Shown here: piece after piece, positions 1 to 9,377 of the stretch | How positions within the stretch are numbered: position 1 is the stretch's first letter | How the letters are laid out: each line of letters opens with the position of its first letter | Assembly: GCF_000421545.1 (NCBI RefSeq) | Contig: NZ_ATXF01000008.1 | Coordinates: 124,001-188,000, forward strand | Source of the DNA: Agromyces italicus DSM 16388 | GTDB lineage: Bacteria > Actinomycetota > Actinomycetes > Actinomycetales > Microbacteriaceae | DNA length: 64,000 bases | Reading direction: 5' to 3' | Position numbers and translations under genes: made by a program | The notes under the pieces: model-generated | What the model saw: the letters and a program-made list of their open reading frames with translations, nothing else | Databases searched by the model: none | What the model was told of the DNA's origin: nothing

Positions 1-259
1 TGAACACGAACATCAGCAGGCCGCTCACGATGTAGGCGATGAGGATCGTCAGCTGGAAGTTCAGCGCCGTGGCGGAGTGCCCGCGGATGAACGGACCCTT
101 GTCCTTCAGGACGAGATAGCCGATGAGCGCAGGCAGGAAGTTGAAGATCGCCCCACCGATGTGGATGAGTGTCGCCCAGAGCTTCTCGTCGGAGGGGCTC
201 AGCGGCTGGCTCTGCTGGTAGGGGTTCGCCGGCGGGGGAGGCGGGGTGGCGTCGGACAT
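1..259 (-). CDS. DUF4870 family membrane protein (partial, C-terminus outside window)
   Basis: The first 86 residues are visible. A Pro/Gln-rich start (MSDATPPPP...) is followed by the LWATLIHIGGAIFNFLPALI stretch and a second hydrophobic stretch, the pattern of small DUF4870 membrane proteins (TM segments separated by a conserved A-LNFQ-T motif, here ATALNFQLTI). The ATG is preceded by AAGGAGAA about 4 nt upstream, a good ribosome site. The next leftward gene is a paralogue, so the two form a tandem pair. Function is unknown for the family; no catalytic residues are visible. Confidence 0.8.
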   Translation of the reverse strand, partial: MSDATPPPPPANPYQQSQPLSPSDEKLWATLIHIGGAIFNFLPALIGYLVLKDKGPFIRGHSATALNFQLTILIAYIVSGLLMFVF

Positions 260-367
260 GGAGTTCTCCTTGCTCGGTCGCCCGAAGGCGAGACTTCGTC
301 ACCCGACATGCTGGCACAGCAGAGCGCGCCGCGGGAAGAGCCCCGCGGCGCGCTCGAAAAGGCGCTG

Positions 368-784
368 CTACTTGATGAGGCGGATCGCGAAGGGGTAGCG
401 GTAGTGGTTGCCGTCCTTCGTCTTGAGGAAGCCCTGGATCGAGAAGACGATGACGAGGACCCAGAGGGCGAGGGGGAGGATCCAGCCGATGAGCGCCCAG
501 AAGCCGAAGGTGACGGCCGTGAGGATCGAGTTCACGATGAGGATGGCGACGTAGGCGATCGCCGCGGTGATCTGGAAGTTCAGCGCCTCCTTCGCCTCGG
601 TGTTCGTGAACTGGCCGCGGTCCTTGAACACGAGCCAGATGATGAGCGAGGGCAGGAACCCGAGGATGCCGCCGAGGTGGGCGAAGGACGCCCACTGCAG
701 ATCCTGCTCGTGGGTGAGGGGGCCGGCCGTGGCGGGCTGGGGCTGGCCGGCGGGGTCGGGCTGCGGGGGGTTGGGCTCGGTCAT
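368..784 (-). CDS. DUF4870 family membrane protein
   Basis: A 138-aa protein with a Pro/Gln-rich N-terminus (about 25 residues) and three hydrophobic segments. The EALNFQITAAIAY stretch matches the neighbouring paralogue at 1-259. I chose the ATG at 784 because GAAAGG lies 6 nt upstream; the frame is open to 859, but the extra residues look like translated spacer. Its C-terminus ends KTKDGNHYRYPFAIRLIK, which is typical of this family. Role unknown; an inner-membrane location is likely. It diverges from hrcA. Confidence 0.8.
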   Translation of the reverse strand: MTEPNPPQPDPAGQPQPATAGPLTHEQDLQWASFAHLGGILGFLPSLIIWLVFKDRGQFTNTEAKEALNFQITAAIAYVAILIVNSILTAVTFGFWALIGWILPLALWVLVIVFSIQGFLKTKDGNHYRYPFAIRLIK

Positions 785-917
785 TGCGCGCCTTTCGGGC
801 TTCGGTGATCTCGGTTGCGGGAGGGGGTTCGCGGTCGAGAGGACTCGCGGGACATCCATACGGTAGCGCCGCGAACCGCCGCGGGCAACGGCTTCGTCGT
901 CGGATGTGGCGATATGA

Positions 918-944
918 TTGGCAGTCAGGCAGATCGAGTGCTAA
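918..944 (+). promoter_or_regulatory. CIRCE-like HrcA operator upstream of hrcA
   Basis: The arms TTGGCAGTC and GAGTGCTAA are separated by exactly 9 nt, against the known CIRCE consensus TTAGCACTC-N9-GAGTGCTAA (right arm perfect, left arm two mismatches). It lies 20 nt upstream of the hrcA start. A TATGAT hexamer at 913-918 could be the -10 box, so HrcA bound here would cover the transcription start and repress its own operon. Confidence 0.8.
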
Positions 945-964
945 TTCGTCGGAGGGAGCGGGGC

Positions 965-1987
965 ATGGCATCGGAACGTAGTCTCGCGGTGCTTCGGGCG
1001 ATCGTGCAGGATTACGTCGCGTCGCGCGAGCCCGTCGGCTCGAAGACGATCGTCGAGCGGCACGCGTTCGGCGTCTCCGCAGCCACCATCCGCAACGACA
1101 TGGCGCTGCTCGAAGAGGAGGAGCTCATCGCGGCGCCCCATACCTCCTCGGGCCGTATCCCGACCGACAAGGGCTACCGGGTGTTCGTCGACCAGCTCAC
1201 CGAGGTGCGCCCGCTGAGTTCGGCGCAGCGGCAGGCGATCGAGACCTTCCTCGGCGAGTCGAGCGACCTCGACGAACTGCTCGCCCGCACCGTGCGTCTC
1301 ATCTCGCAGCTCACGAAGCAGCTGGCCGTCGTGCAGTACCCGAGCTTCGCGAGCGCTCGGGTGCGTCACGTCGAACTCGTCTCGCTCTCGCCCAACCGGG
1401 TGCTCTGCATCCTCATCGCCGATTCGGGCCAGGTCGAACAGCGACTCGCGGCGCTCGAACAGCCGGTCGACGAGGCGACGCTCGCCGAGCTTCGGCAGCG
1501 TCTGAACGAACTGGTCGCCGGCACCACCATGGCCGAGGCCGCGGTGCTCCTCTCGGGCGAGATCGACGCGGTCGACCCGAGGCACGCGGCCGTGCTGCAC
1601 ACCCTCGCGGTGAGCCTCGCCGAGCAGGCCCAGGTGCAGCGCGGCGACCGGCTCGTCGTCGCGGGGGCGGCGAACCTCGTTCGTACCGAGCAGGACTTCG
1701 CCGGCTCCATCCTCGGGGTGATCGAGGCCATCGAAGAGCAGGTCGTGCTCCTGAAGCTCTTCGGCGAGATGTCCGGAGACGAGCACGCCGTCGCCGTGCG
1801 CATCGGTCGAGAGAACGCCTCCTTCGGGCTCGGCGAGACCTCGATCGTCTCGAGCGCCTTCGAGATCCCCGGCCGCGACATCTCGCGGCTCGGCATCGTC
1901 GGTCCCACCCGCATGGACTACTCCAACAGCATGGCGGCCGTCCGCGCGGTCGCCCGCTACCTCTCCCGCACGCTCGGCGAGAGCTGA
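965..1987 (+). CDS. hrcA: heat-inducible transcription repressor HrcA
   Basis: A 340-aa HrcA, the usual length. The N-terminal winged helix includes VGSKTIVERHAFGVSAATIRNDM, followed by the hallmark HTSSGRIPTDKGYRVFVD, then the GAF-like dimerisation core. It represses chaperone genes by binding CIRCE; one such site lies just upstream, implying autoregulation. The ATG at 965 follows GGAGGGAG; the frame is open further upstream, but that part would read through the operator. dnaJ follows 51 nt downstream, the common actinobacterial hrcA-dnaJ pair. Confidence 0.97.
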   Translation: MASERSLAVLRAIVQDYVASREPVGSKTIVERHAFGVSAATIRNDMALLEEEELIAAPHTSSGRIPTDKGYRVFVDQLTEVRPLSSAQRQAIETFLGESSDLDELLARTVRLISQLTKQLAVVQYPSFASARVRHVELVSLSPNRVLCILIADSGQVEQRLAALEQPVDEATLAELRQRLNELVAGTTMAEAAVLLSGEIDAVDPRHAAVLHTLAVSLAEQAQVQRGDRLVVAGAANLVRTEQDFAGSILGVIEAIEEQVVLLKLFGEMSGDEHAVAVRIGRENASFGLGETSIVSSAFEIPGRDISRLGIVGPTRMDYSNSMAAVRAVARYLSRTLGES

Positions 1988-2038
1988 CCTTCCGCCCGTC
2001 GCAAGACCGGTATCCGCAACCGAAAGGACAAGCCCTCC

Positions 2039-3136
2039 GTGGCCGACCACTACGAGGTCCTCGGCGTCTCGCGCGAAGCGACGCCCGACGAGATCAAGAA
2101 GGCGTACCGCCGACTCGCTCGCGAACTCCACCCCGACGTGAACCCGGGTGCCGAGGCATCCGAGCGGTTCAAAGCGGTGACGCACGCGTACGACGTGCTC
2201 TCCGACCCGAAACAGCGCCAGCAGTACGACCTCGGCGACCAGGGCGGCTTCGGCGGACAGGGCTTCGGCGGGTTCGGCGACATCTTCGAGACCTTCTTCG
2301 GAGCCGGCCAGCAGAGCCGGGGGCCGCGGTCGCGTCGCGAGCGCGGCCAGGACGCACTGATCCGCGTGGAGGTCGGTCTCGACGAGGTGATCTTCGGCAC
2401 CCACCGCGACATCGAGGTCGACACGGCGGTGCGCTGCGAGACCTGCCAGGGGTCGTGCTGCCAGCCGGGCACTTCGCCGGTCACCTGCGACATCTGCCGC
2501 GGCAGCGGCCAGATCCAGCGCCAGGTGCGGTCGCTCCTCGGCAACGTGATGACGTCGAGCCCGTGCGGCAGCTGCCGCGGCTACGGCACGATCATCGCGA
2601 CGCCCTGCGTCACCTGCCAGGGCCAGGGCCGCGTGCGTGCGCGCCGCACCGTGCCCGTCGACATCCCCGCGGGCGTCGACACCGGCGTGCGCCTTCAGAT
2701 GCCGGGCTCGGGTGAGGCGGGCCCCGCCGGCGGCCCCAACGGCGACCTCTACCTCGAGATCAAGGTCAAGAATCACGACGTGTTCAGCCGCAACGGCGAC
2801 GACCTCCTCGCGACGCTCGAAGTCGCGATGACCGACGCGATCCTCGGTACGACGGCGACGATCCACGCGCTCGACGGCGACGTCGAGGTCGAGCTCAAGG
2901 CCGGCGTGCAGAGCGGTGAGGTCGTCACGGTGCGCGACCGCGGTGTGACGCGGCTCCGGGGCAACGGTCGTGGCGAACTCAAGGTGGGGGTCCAGGTCGT
3001 GACCCCGACGAAGCTCTCGTCGAAGGAGCGCGACCTCATCTCGCAGTTCGCCGCGTCCAAGAAGTCGCCCGCGCCCGAACTCACGCACTTCCAGCAGGGG
3101 CTCTTCGCCCGTCTGCGTGACCGGTTCCTCGGCTGA
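2039..3136 (+). CDS. dnaJ: chaperone protein DnaJ (DnaJ2 type)
   Basis: A 365-aa Hsp40 co-chaperone that stimulates DnaK ATPase. The J domain (residues 1-70) carries the HPD motif in [12 protein letters not shown] Gly/Phe stretch ([12 protein letters not shown]) follows, then the zinc-binding region with [24 protein letters not shown] and CVTCQGQG, and the C-terminal substrate domains. The first zinc repeat is unusual: its last Gly is replaced by Cys, giving CETCQGSCC with two extra cysteines. The start is GTG, preceded by AAAGGAC. It lies in the hrcA operon, so heat induction through HrcA is likely. Confidence 0.96.
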   Translation: MADHYEVLGVSREATPDEIKKAYRRLARELHPDVNPGAEASERFKAVTHAYDVLSDPKQRQQYDLGDQGGFGGQGFGGFGDIFETFFGAGQQSRGPRSRRERGQDALIRVEVGLDEVIFGTHRDIEVDTAVRCETCQGSCCQPGTSPVTCDICRGSGQIQRQVRSLLGNVMTSSPCGSCRGYGTIIATPCVTCQGQGRVRARRTVPVDIPAGVDTGVRLQMPGSGEAGPAGGPNGDLYLEIKVKNHDVFSRNGDDLLATLEVAMTDAILGTTATIHALDGDVEVELKAGVQSGEVVTVRDRGVTRLRGNGRGELKVGVQVVTPTKLSSKERDLISQFAASKKSPAPELTHFQQGLFARLRDRFLG

Positions 3137-3148
3137 GCCGATGGTGCG

Positions 3149-3883
3149 ATGAGCAGCCTCTACCTCGACGAGACGCTCGAGCTCGCGGCGCTCGCGCCCG
3201 GTGCCGAGCTCCGACTCACGGGCGACGAGGCCCGTCACGCCGTCACCGTCGCCCGAGTGCGGCCCGGCGAGCGGATCTCGATCGGCGACGGTCGCGGGGT
3301 CGTGGTTCGCGGACAGGTCGTCGCGACGGCGCCGCGCGAGCTGACCCTGCTGGCCGAGGAGATCCTCGTCGAGGAGCGCCCTGAGATCACCGTCACGCTG
3401 GTGCAGGCGCTCGCGAAGGGCGACCGCGACGAACTCGCCGTCCAGGCGGCGACCGAACTCGGCGTCGACGCCGTCGTGCCGTGGGCGGCGGCGCGTTCGG
3501 TCTCCCGGTGGGAGGGCCCGAAGGCCGAGAAGGGGCGCGCCCGCTGGGCCGGCATCGTCCGCGAGGCGGTCAAGCAGTCGATCCGCTCCTGGCTGCCCGA
3601 GGTCGCCTCGATCACGACGACGGCGCAGCTTCCGACGCGCTTCGCGGGAGTTCGGATGCTGCTGCTCGAGCCGACCGCCACGATGCCGCTCTCCGAGCTG
3701 CGCCCCGACGGGCGCGACCTCGCGCTCGTCGTGGGGCCAGAGGGCGGCATTGCGCCCGAGGAACTCGCGAAGCTCACGGCGGCGGGCGCCGAACCGGTGC
3801 GCCTGGGCGCCTCGGTGCTGCGCACCTCGACGGCCGGCCCAGCTGCGATCGCCGTGCTCAACGCCGCACTCGGGCGGTGGTAG
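3149..3883 (+). CDS. rsmE: 16S rRNA (uracil1498-N3)-methyltransferase RsmE
   Basis: A 244-aa SPOUT methyltransferase that methylates U1498 of 16S rRNA in the 30S subunit with S-adenosylmethionine. Visible hallmarks are the N-terminal PUA-like LTGDEARHAVTVARVRPGE, the QALAKGDRDELAVQAATELGV core, and the C-terminal knot motifs LALVVGPEGGIAPEE and LRTSTAGPAA (here VLRTSTAGPAAIAVLNA). It starts 12 nt after dnaJ and belongs to the same transcription unit. Confidence 0.95.
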   Translation: MSSLYLDETLELAALAPGAELRLTGDEARHAVTVARVRPGERISIGDGRGVVVRGQVVATAPRELTLLAEEILVEERPEITVTLVQALAKGDRDELAVQAATELGVDAVVPWAAARSVSRWEGPKAEKGRARWAGIVREAVKQSIRSWLPEVASITTTAQLPTRFAGVRMLLLEPTATMPLSELRPDGRDLALVVGPEGGIAPEELAKLTAAGAEPVRLGASVLRTSTAGPAAIAVLNAALGRW

Positions 3884-3895
3884 CCGATCGCTCGC

Positions 3896-3901
3896 TACGA
3901 T
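3896..3901 (+). promoter_or_regulatory. -10 box of a leaderless promoter for the HIT gene
   Basis: TACGAT lies exactly 6 nt before the ATG at 3908, so transcription would begin at or beside the start codon. This gives the HIT-phoH-ybeY-era part of the block an internal promoter independent of hrcA, and it decides ATG 3908 over GTG 3905. Confidence 0.5.
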
Positions 3902-3907
3902 GGGGTG

Positions 3908-4285
3908 ATGACCGACTCGCCCGCTGAACCGACCGTCTTCGAGCGAATCGTCGCGCGCGAGATCCCCGCTCGCATCGTCGCAGAGACCGACCGGGTCATC
4001 GCCTTCCACGACATCGCGCCGCAGGCGCCGGTGCACGTGATCGTCACGACGAAGACCGCCGCCTACCGCGACGTCGTGGGGCTCGCCCAGGGCGATCCCG
4101 CACTGCTCGCCGAACTCGTCGCGGTCGCGCAGGGCATCGCCGCCGAACTCGCCGACGGCGAGTTCAGGCTGGTGTTCAACACCGGGGCATCCGCCGGCCA
4201 GACCGTCTTCCACGTGCACGCGCACGTTCTCGCCGGCAACAGCCTCGCCGGCGGCCTCGAGGAGGGCACGCTTGCCGGAGCCTGA
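3908..4285 (+). CDS. HIT family (HinT-like) nucleotide hydrolase
   Basis: A 125-aa protein of the histidine triad superfamily; such proteins hydrolyse nucleoside phosphoramidates or adenylates. It shows FERIVAREIPARIV near the N-terminus, DIAPQAPVHVIV in the core, and the triad HVHAHVL (H-x-H-x-H) preceded by NTGASAGQTVF, all typical of HinT. The start is the ATG placed 6 nt after a TACGAT hexamer; a GTG 3 nt upstream is the alternative. It overlaps the phoH start by 14 nt. Confidence 0.93.
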   Translation: MTDSPAEPTVFERIVAREIPARIVAETDRVIAFHDIAPQAPVHVIVTTKTAAYRDVVGLAQGDPALLAELVAVAQGIAAELADGEFRLVFNTGASAGQTVFHVHAHVLAGNSLAGGLEEGTLAGA

Positions 4286-5372
4286 AGCGATCGACCCCGA
4301 CGCGCCCGAGGCGGGCGCCGACGCGGAGCGCCTCCGCATCGACGGCGTCGCGATGGTTCGGCTGCTCGGCCCGCAGGATCGACTGCTCACGACCGTCCAG
4401 CGCGAGTACCCGGGTGTCGAGGTGCACGTCCGTGGCAACGAGATCTCGATCCGGGGTGAGGCCGATGAGCGTCGCCGGGTGCGACGGCTCATCGAAGAAC
4501 TGCTCGAGCTCGTGCGCCACGACCAGGATCCGACCCCCACCGAAGTGAGGAGCTCCGCTCGAATGCTCGACGCCGATCCCGACGCGAAGCCGTCAGAACT
4601 GCTCGGCCAGGTCATCGTCTCGAGCCGGGGCAAGACCATCAGGCCGAAGACCGAGGGCCAGCGCGCGTACGTCGACGCCATCGACGAGCACACGATCGTC
4701 TTCGGCATCGGCCCCGCCGGCACCGGCAAGACCTACCTCGCCATGGCGAAGGCGGTGCAGGCGCTGCAGCGCAAAGAGGTCAGTCGCATCATCCTGACCC
4801 GGCCTGCCGTCGAGGCGGGCGAGCGGCTCGGGTTCCTGCCCGGCACGCTCACCGACAAGATCGACCCCTACCTCCGTCCGCTCTACGATGCGCTCAACGA
4901 GATGATGGACCCCGAGCTCGTGCCGAAGCTGCTCGCCTCTGGAACGGTAGAGGTCGCACCGCTGGCCTACATGCGCGGGAGGACGCTCAACGACTCGTTC
5001 GTCGTGCTCGACGAGGCGCAGAACACGACGCCCGAGCAGATGAAGATGTTCCTCACGCGGCTCGGGTTCGGTTCGAAGATGGTCGTGACGGGCGACGTCA
5101 CCCAGGTCGACCTGCCGGGCGGCGCCTCGGGGCTCCGGCTCGTCACCCGCATCCTCGATCGCATCGACGACATCGAGTTCGTGCGGCTCACGAGCGACGA
5201 CGTCGTGCGACACACCCTCGTCGGGCGGATCGTCGACGCCTACACCGAGTTCGACCAGCGGCAGCAGGCCCAGCGCTTCGAACGCGCCGAGGCCCGCGAG
5301 TTCGCGAACCGCGCCGAGCGACGCGGTCATGCGGGTCCGCGCGACCACCTGCCGAGAAGGGGCACGTCTTGA
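4272..5372 (+). CDS. phoH: PhoH family ATPase
   Basis: A 366-aa PhoH/PhoL protein. An N-terminal KH-like part (residues 20-85) precedes the P-loop ATPase domain, with Walker A GPAGTGKT near residue 147, [17 protein letters not shown], and Walker [16 protein letters not shown] followed by [11 protein letters not shown]. PhoH proteins are linked to RNA metabolism and often adjoin ybeY, as here. The TTG start follows GGAGGG by 5 nt and overlaps the HIT gene; it shares its last bases with the ybeY start, so translation is coupled. Confidence 0.94.
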   Translation: MPEPEAIDPDAPEAGADAERLRIDGVAMVRLLGPQDRLLTTVQREYPGVEVHVRGNEISIRGEADERRRVRRLIEELLELVRHDQDPTPTEVRSSARMLDADPDAKPSELLGQVIVSSRGKTIRPKTEGQRAYVDAIDEHTIVFGIGPAGTGKTYLAMAKAVQALQRKEVSRIILTRPAVEAGERLGFLPGTLTDKIDPYLRPLYDALNEMMDPELVPKLLASGTVEVAPLAYMRGRTLNDSFVVLDEAQNTTPEQMKMFLTRLGFGSKMVVTGDVTQVDLPGGASGLRLVTRILDRIDDIEFVRLTSDDVVRHTLVGRIVDAYTEFDQRQQAQRFERAEAREFANRAERRGHAGPRDHLPRRGTS

Positions 5373-5830
5373 GCATCGAGATCAACAACGAATCCGCGAT
5401 CGAGGTCGACGAGGCGGCGATCCAGCGTCTCGCGGTCTACGCGCTCGACGCCATGCACGTGCACCGCGACGCCGAGCTCGCCATCGTGCTCGTCGACGAG
5501 GGTGCGATGGAGCAGCTGCACGTGCAGTGGATGGACGAGCCCGGGCCGACCGACGTGCTGAGCTTCCCGATGGACGAACTGCGTCCGGGCACCGAGGAGG
5601 CGCCGACCCCGCCCGGACTCCTCGGCGACATCGTGCTCTGCCCGCAGGTCGCCGAGTCCCAGGCCCGCACCGCGGGGCACGGGCTCGTCGATGAACTGCT
5701 CCTGCTCACGACGCACGGAATCCTGCACCTGCTCGGCTTCGATCACGCCGAGCCCGACGAAGAGAAGGAGATGTTCGGCGTCCAGCGCGACATCCTCGTG
5801 GGCTTCGCGATGCAGGAGCGCCGCCGCTGA
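5369..5830 (+). CDS. ybeY: endoribonuclease YbeY (rRNA maturation)
   Basis: A 153-aa metal-dependent RNase that acts in 16S rRNA 3'-end maturation and ribosome quality control. The zinc motif is complete: [11 protein letters not shown] (H3xH5xH). [11 protein letters not shown] and [12 protein letters not shown], conserved in the family, are also present. The TTG start overlaps the phoH stop (TTGA). The order phoH-ybeY-CBS-era is a widely conserved cluster. Confidence 0.96.
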   Translation: MSIEINNESAIEVDEAAIQRLAVYALDAMHVHRDAELAIVLVDEGAMEQLHVQWMDEPGPTDVLSFPMDELRPGTEEAPTPPGLLGDIVLCPQVAESQARTAGHGLVDELLLLTTHGILHLLGFDHAEPDEEKEMFGVQRDILVGFAMQERRR

Positions 5831-5832
5831 CC

Positions 5833-7149
5833 ATGCTGCCCTGGCTCTTCCTCGGCGCTGCCTTCCTCCTCGTCGCGTTCGGCGGCCTCATGGCCGCCGT
5901 CGACGCGGCCGTCGGCATGAGCTCCCGCGCCGATCTCACCGAACTCGCCGTCGGTGCCCGCGCGCGCCGATCGATCCTCGCGATCGCCGACGACACCGGC
6001 GCTCACGTGAACACGGTGAACTTCATGCGCATCGTCGCGGAGACCACGGCAGCGGTGCTCGTGACGCTCGCGTTCACGTTCTTCATCGACGACATCTGGC
6101 TCGTGCTGCTGTGCGCGGCGCTCATCATGACGGCGGCGTCGTTCGTGCTCGTGGGCGCGAGCCCCAGAAGCGTGGGTCGGGCGCACGCTCCACTGGTGCT
6201 GCGCCTGACCGCCCCGCTCGTGCATTTCCTCCGCGTCCTGATCGGTCCGCTCGCGGTCGCGCTCGTCTCGCTCGGCAACCGGGTGACGCCCGGCAGCATG
6301 CGCTTCGCGGGGGTGTCGAGTGAAGAGCAACTGCTCAGCATGGTCGACGAGGCCGCCGAGTTCGAGGTGCTCGAAGAGGGCGACCGCGAGCTCATCCACT
6401 CGATCTTCGAGTTCAACGACACCGTCGTGCGCGAGGTCATGGTGCCGCGCACCGACATGGTGACGATCGATGCGAGCGCCCATCTGCCGCACGCGATGGC
6501 CGTGTTCCTGAAGGCCGGTTACTCGCGCATCCCGGTGATCGAGCACGACGCCGACGACGTCGCCGGGATCCTCTACCTCCGCGATCTCGCGCGGCTCGGT
6601 TTCGAACGGCCGCTCGATGCCGAAGGGCTCACCGTCGGCGAACTGGGGCGGCCCGCCGTGTTCGTACCCGACTCGATGAAGGCCGACGCGCTGCTCCGGC
6701 AGATGCAGCTCGAATCGAACCACCTCGCCATGGTCGTCGATGAGTACGGCGGCATCGCCGGGCTCGTGACCCTCGAAGACCTCATCGAAGAGCTCGTGGG
6801 CGACATCTCAGACGAATACGATCGCGAAGCGGCGCAGGTCGAAGATCTCGGCGAGGGGCGGTTCCGCGTCAACGCGCGTCTGCCGATCGACGAGCTCGGC
6901 GAGCTGTTCGGGCTCGATCTCGACGACGAGGACGTCGATTCCGCCGGGGGACTCCTCGCGAAGGAGCTCGGGCACCTCCCCGCATCGGGCGAGCATGCGA
7001 TGGTGTCGGGTCTGCGACTCGAGGCCGAACGCACCGAAGGCCGCCGCAAGCGCATCTCGACGATTCTCGTCGAAGCAGATCAGGCCCTCATCGACGCGCA
7101 CGCCGCGTTCGATTCGGGAGACTCCGTCGAGAGGAACCATCGTGACTGA
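5833..7149 (+). CDS. CNNM/CBS-domain hemolysin family (CorC/HlyC) membrane protein
   Basis: A 438-aa protein. An N-terminal CNNM-type membrane domain of three to four helices (residues 1-140) is followed by two CBS domains (VREVMVPRTDMVTID and DSMKADALLRQMQLESNHLAMVVDEYGGIAGLVTLE regions) and a C-terminal CorC/HlyC transporter-associated domain (FRVNARLPIDELGELFG). Members are implicated in magnesium or cobalt export. It starts 2 nt after ybeY and its end overlaps the era GTG. Confidence 0.9.
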   Translation: MLPWLFLGAAFLLVAFGGLMAAVDAAVGMSSRADLTELAVGARARRSILAIADDTGAHVNTVNFMRIVAETTAAVLVTLAFTFFIDDIWLVLLCAALIMTAASFVLVGASPRSVGRAHAPLVLRLTAPLVHFLRVLIGPLAVALVSLGNRVTPGSMRFAGVSSEEQLLSMVDEAAEFEVLEEGDRELIHSIFEFNDTVVREVMVPRTDMVTIDASAHLPHAMAVFLKAGYSRIPVIEHDADDVAGILYLRDLARLGFERPLDAEGLTVGELGRPAVFVPDSMKADALLRQMQLESNHLAMVVDEYGGIAGLVTLEDLIEELVGDISDEYDREAAQVEDLGEGRFRVNARLPIDELGELFGLDLDDEDVDSAGGLLAKELGHLPASGEHAMVSGLRLEAERTEGRRKRISTILVEADQALIDAHAAFDSGDSVERNHRD

Positions 7150-8035
7150 CTACCGTGCCGGATTCGTCTCCTTCGTCGGGCGCCCGAACGTGGGCAAGTC
7201 GACGCTCACGAACGCGCTCGTCGGCGAGAAGGTCGCCATCACGAGTTCGAAGCCGCAGACCACGCGCCGGGCGATCCGCGGCATCGTGCACCGCGAGCAC
7301 GGCCAGATCATCCTCGTCGACACACCCGGCCTCCACCGTCCGCGCACGCTGCTCGGCGAGCGCCTCAACACGCTCGTGCAGTCGACGCTCGGCGATGTCG
7401 ATGTGATCGCGTTCTGCGTACCGGCGAACGAACCGATCGGCCCGGGCGACCGATTCATCAACGAGCAGCTCGAGCAGTATCCGCGTGCGAAGAAGGTCGC
7501 AATCGTCACGAAGACCGATGCGACGTCGAAGGCGAAGGTCGCCGAGCAGCTCCTTGCGGTCTCCGAACTGCGTGAGTGGGCGGCCATCATCCCGGTCTCG
7601 GCGCCGCGAGGCGAGCAACTCGACGTACTGGTCGCCGAGCTGCTCGCGCTCCTGCCCGAATCCGAGCAGCCGCTGTACCCGGCCGACGCACTCACCGATG
7701 AAGATGCGTCCGACCGCATCGCCGAGTTCATCCGCGAGGCGGCCCTCGAGGGCGTCTCGGACGAACTGCCGCACTCGATCGCCGTCGTGGTCGACGACAT
7801 GGTCGAGCGCGAAGACAAAGATCTGCTGGAGATCTACGCGAACCTCTACGTCGAGCGCGACAGCCAGAAGGGCATCATCATCGGCAAGGGCGGCGCCCGT
7901 CTGCGTGAGGTCGGGACGACCGCGCGCGCGCAGATCGAGGGGCTTCTCGGGCGCAAGGTGCACCTCGCGCTGCACGTGAAGGTCGCGAAGGATTGGCAGC
8001 GCGACCCGAAACAGCTCGGCCGCCTCGGATTCTGA
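7142..8035 (+). CDS. era: GTPase Era
   Basis: A 297-aa Ras-like GTPase that binds the 3' end of 16S rRNA during 30S assembly. G1 GRPNVGKST (residues 13-21), G3 DTPG, G4 TKTD (VTKTDA) and a C-terminal KH domain (GIIIGKGGARLREVGTTAR) are present. The GTG start overlaps the upstream stop codon and follows GAGAGGAAC; the longer open frame upstream reads over the CBS gene. It closes the hrcA-era block. Confidence 0.97.
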   Translation: MTDYRAGFVSFVGRPNVGKSTLTNALVGEKVAITSSKPQTTRRAIRGIVHREHGQIILVDTPGLHRPRTLLGERLNTLVQSTLGDVDVIAFCVPANEPIGPGDRFINEQLEQYPRAKKVAIVTKTDATSKAKVAEQLLAVSELREWAAIIPVSAPRGEQLDVLVAELLALLPESEQPLYPADALTDEDASDRIAEFIREAALEGVSDELPHSIAVVVDDMVEREDKDLLEIYANLYVERDSQKGIIIGKGGARLREVGTTARAQIEGLLGRKVHLALHVKVAKDWQRDPKQLGRLGF

Positions 8036-8171
8036 GCGGCAGCGTCGTCTTCGGACGATCTCGCTCGTCGGGGTCGCGTTGTGGCAGGATTCACGGCCGC
8101 TGAAACGGTCGCCGTGTACGACTCGAGGATGATTCCGCGCGTGAACTGCGCTTCCTCGTCGCCGGAGCGCG

Positions 8172-8177
8172 TACGGT
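8172..8177 (+). promoter_or_regulatory. -10 box of a leaderless promoter for the histidine kinase gene
   Basis: TACGGT lies 6 nt before the GTG at 8184, with no Shine-Dalgarno sequence between. This predicts a leaderless mRNA for the two-component operon. The 148 bp between era and here hold no other recognisable element. Confidence 0.5.
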
Positions 8178-8183
8178 GGATCG

Positions 8184-9377
8184 GTGCACACCAGGATCAG
8201 CCGCGCGAAACTCACGACCGACATCGTGCTCGCCGGCGTGTTCGCGCTCATGTGCCTGCCGTTCGCGCTGCTCGGCGGCGTCGCCGACGTCGTGATCCTG
8301 GCCGGCTTCACGGCCGCCCTCGCGATCCGCCGCTTCGACGTGCGGTGGTCGCTCGGCGTCGCGTGGGCTTCGGCCTTGATGCAGATGCTGTTGCTGCGCG
8401 ACCTGCAGCTCTACGACGCCGCCGTGCTCGGCGTGCTCTATTCGACCGCGGCGCACGGCGGCCGAGTGGTGAAGTGGCTGGGGCTCGGGTCGGCGGGCGT
8501 GGGCGCGCTCTTCGCGACGGGATACCTCGCGGTCGTGAAGCCGCTCTTCGGTGGGGCGTCGTCGATGGGCGCCGGCGACGCGATCGGCATGCTGGTGCTG
8601 ACCGGCATGCTCTTCGTCGCCTCGATCGCGGTGCTCGTGCTCGCGTGGACGGCCGGGCTCCTCGTGCGCGCCGTGCGGGACAACCGCGAGGTGGCCCGAC
8701 GAGAAGAGGTCGCGAATCGGCAGCGCGAACTCGTCCAGTACCGGTACGTCGTCGAGCAGGAACGCAATCGCATCGCCCGCGACATGCACGACGTCGTCGC
8801 CCACTCGCTCGCGGTCGTGATCGCGCAGGCCGACGGGGCGCGCTTCGCGGCCCGCACCAGGCCCGAGTCGGCGGTCGATGCGCTCGGCACGATCGCCGGA
8901 GTCGCGCGCGGTGCGCTCGGCGATGTGCGGCTGCTGCTCGCCGAGCTCCGTCACCACGAGAGCGCCTCGCCGCAGCCGGCGCTCGATGACCTGGGCCCGC
9001 TGCTCGAGCAGGTGCGTACGGCCGGGCTCGATGTGCGGTTCTCCGAGTCGGGGGAGCGCCCAGAACTCGGCACCGGCCATCAGATCGCGGTGTACCGCAT
9101 CGTGCAGGAAGGGCTCACGAACGCGCTTCGTCATGGCGACACGGCGAAGCCGGTGCTGCTCGAACTCGCCTGGGATCAGGCGGGCGTCGTACTCAGCCTC
9201 GTTAATTCGCAACGGCAGGATGCCTCGGCGCCCGACTCGCACGCGTTCCGCCACGGGATCCCCGGCATGCGCGAGCGCGCGCAGCTGACCGGCGGAAGTC
9301 TGCAGGCGGTGGCCGGTGACGACGGACTGTTCCGTCTGACCGCCCGTATCCCCGCCCAACGTGGAAGGACCGCATGA
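8184..9377 (+). CDS. two-component sensor histidine kinase (NarL-partner, HisKA_3)
   Basis: A 397-aa membrane kinase. Four to five hydrophobic segments lie in residues 10-165, then a coiled linker, then a HisKA_3 dimerisation domain with the phospho-acceptor His in ARDMHDVVAHSLAV (about residue 202), and a HATPase_c domain (YRIVQEGLTNALRHG, then HGIPGMRERAQLTGGS). It phosphorylates the response regulator encoded next, which it overlaps by 4 nt. The signal sensed is not apparent; there is no periplasmic sensor domain, only membrane helices. Confidence 0.92.
   Translation: MHTRISRAKLTTDIVLAGVFALMCLPFALLGGVADVVILAGFTAALAIRRFDVRWSLGVAWASALMQMLLLRDLQLYDAAVLGVLYSTAAHGGRVVKWLGLGSAGVGALFATGYLAVVKPLFGGASSMGAGDAIGMLVLTGMLFVASIAVLVLAWTAGLLVRAVRDNREVARREEVANRQRELVQYRYVVEQERNRIARDMHDVVAHSLAVVIAQADGARFAARTRPESAVDALGTIAGVARGALGDVRLLLAELRHHESASPQPALDDLGPLLEQVRTAGLDVRFSESGERPELGTGHQIAVYRIVQEGLTNALRHGDTAKPVLLELAWDQAGVVLSLVNSQRQDASAPDSHAFRHGIPGMRERAQLTGGSLQAVAGDDGLFRLTARIPAQRGRTA

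Noticed and set aside
941-4729. A 1262-residue open frame on the minus strand across hrcA, dnaJ, rsmE and the HIT gene
   Set aside because: It is the high-GC antisense shadow of four confidently identified genes; its product is Arg/His/Asp-rich low complexity with no domain.
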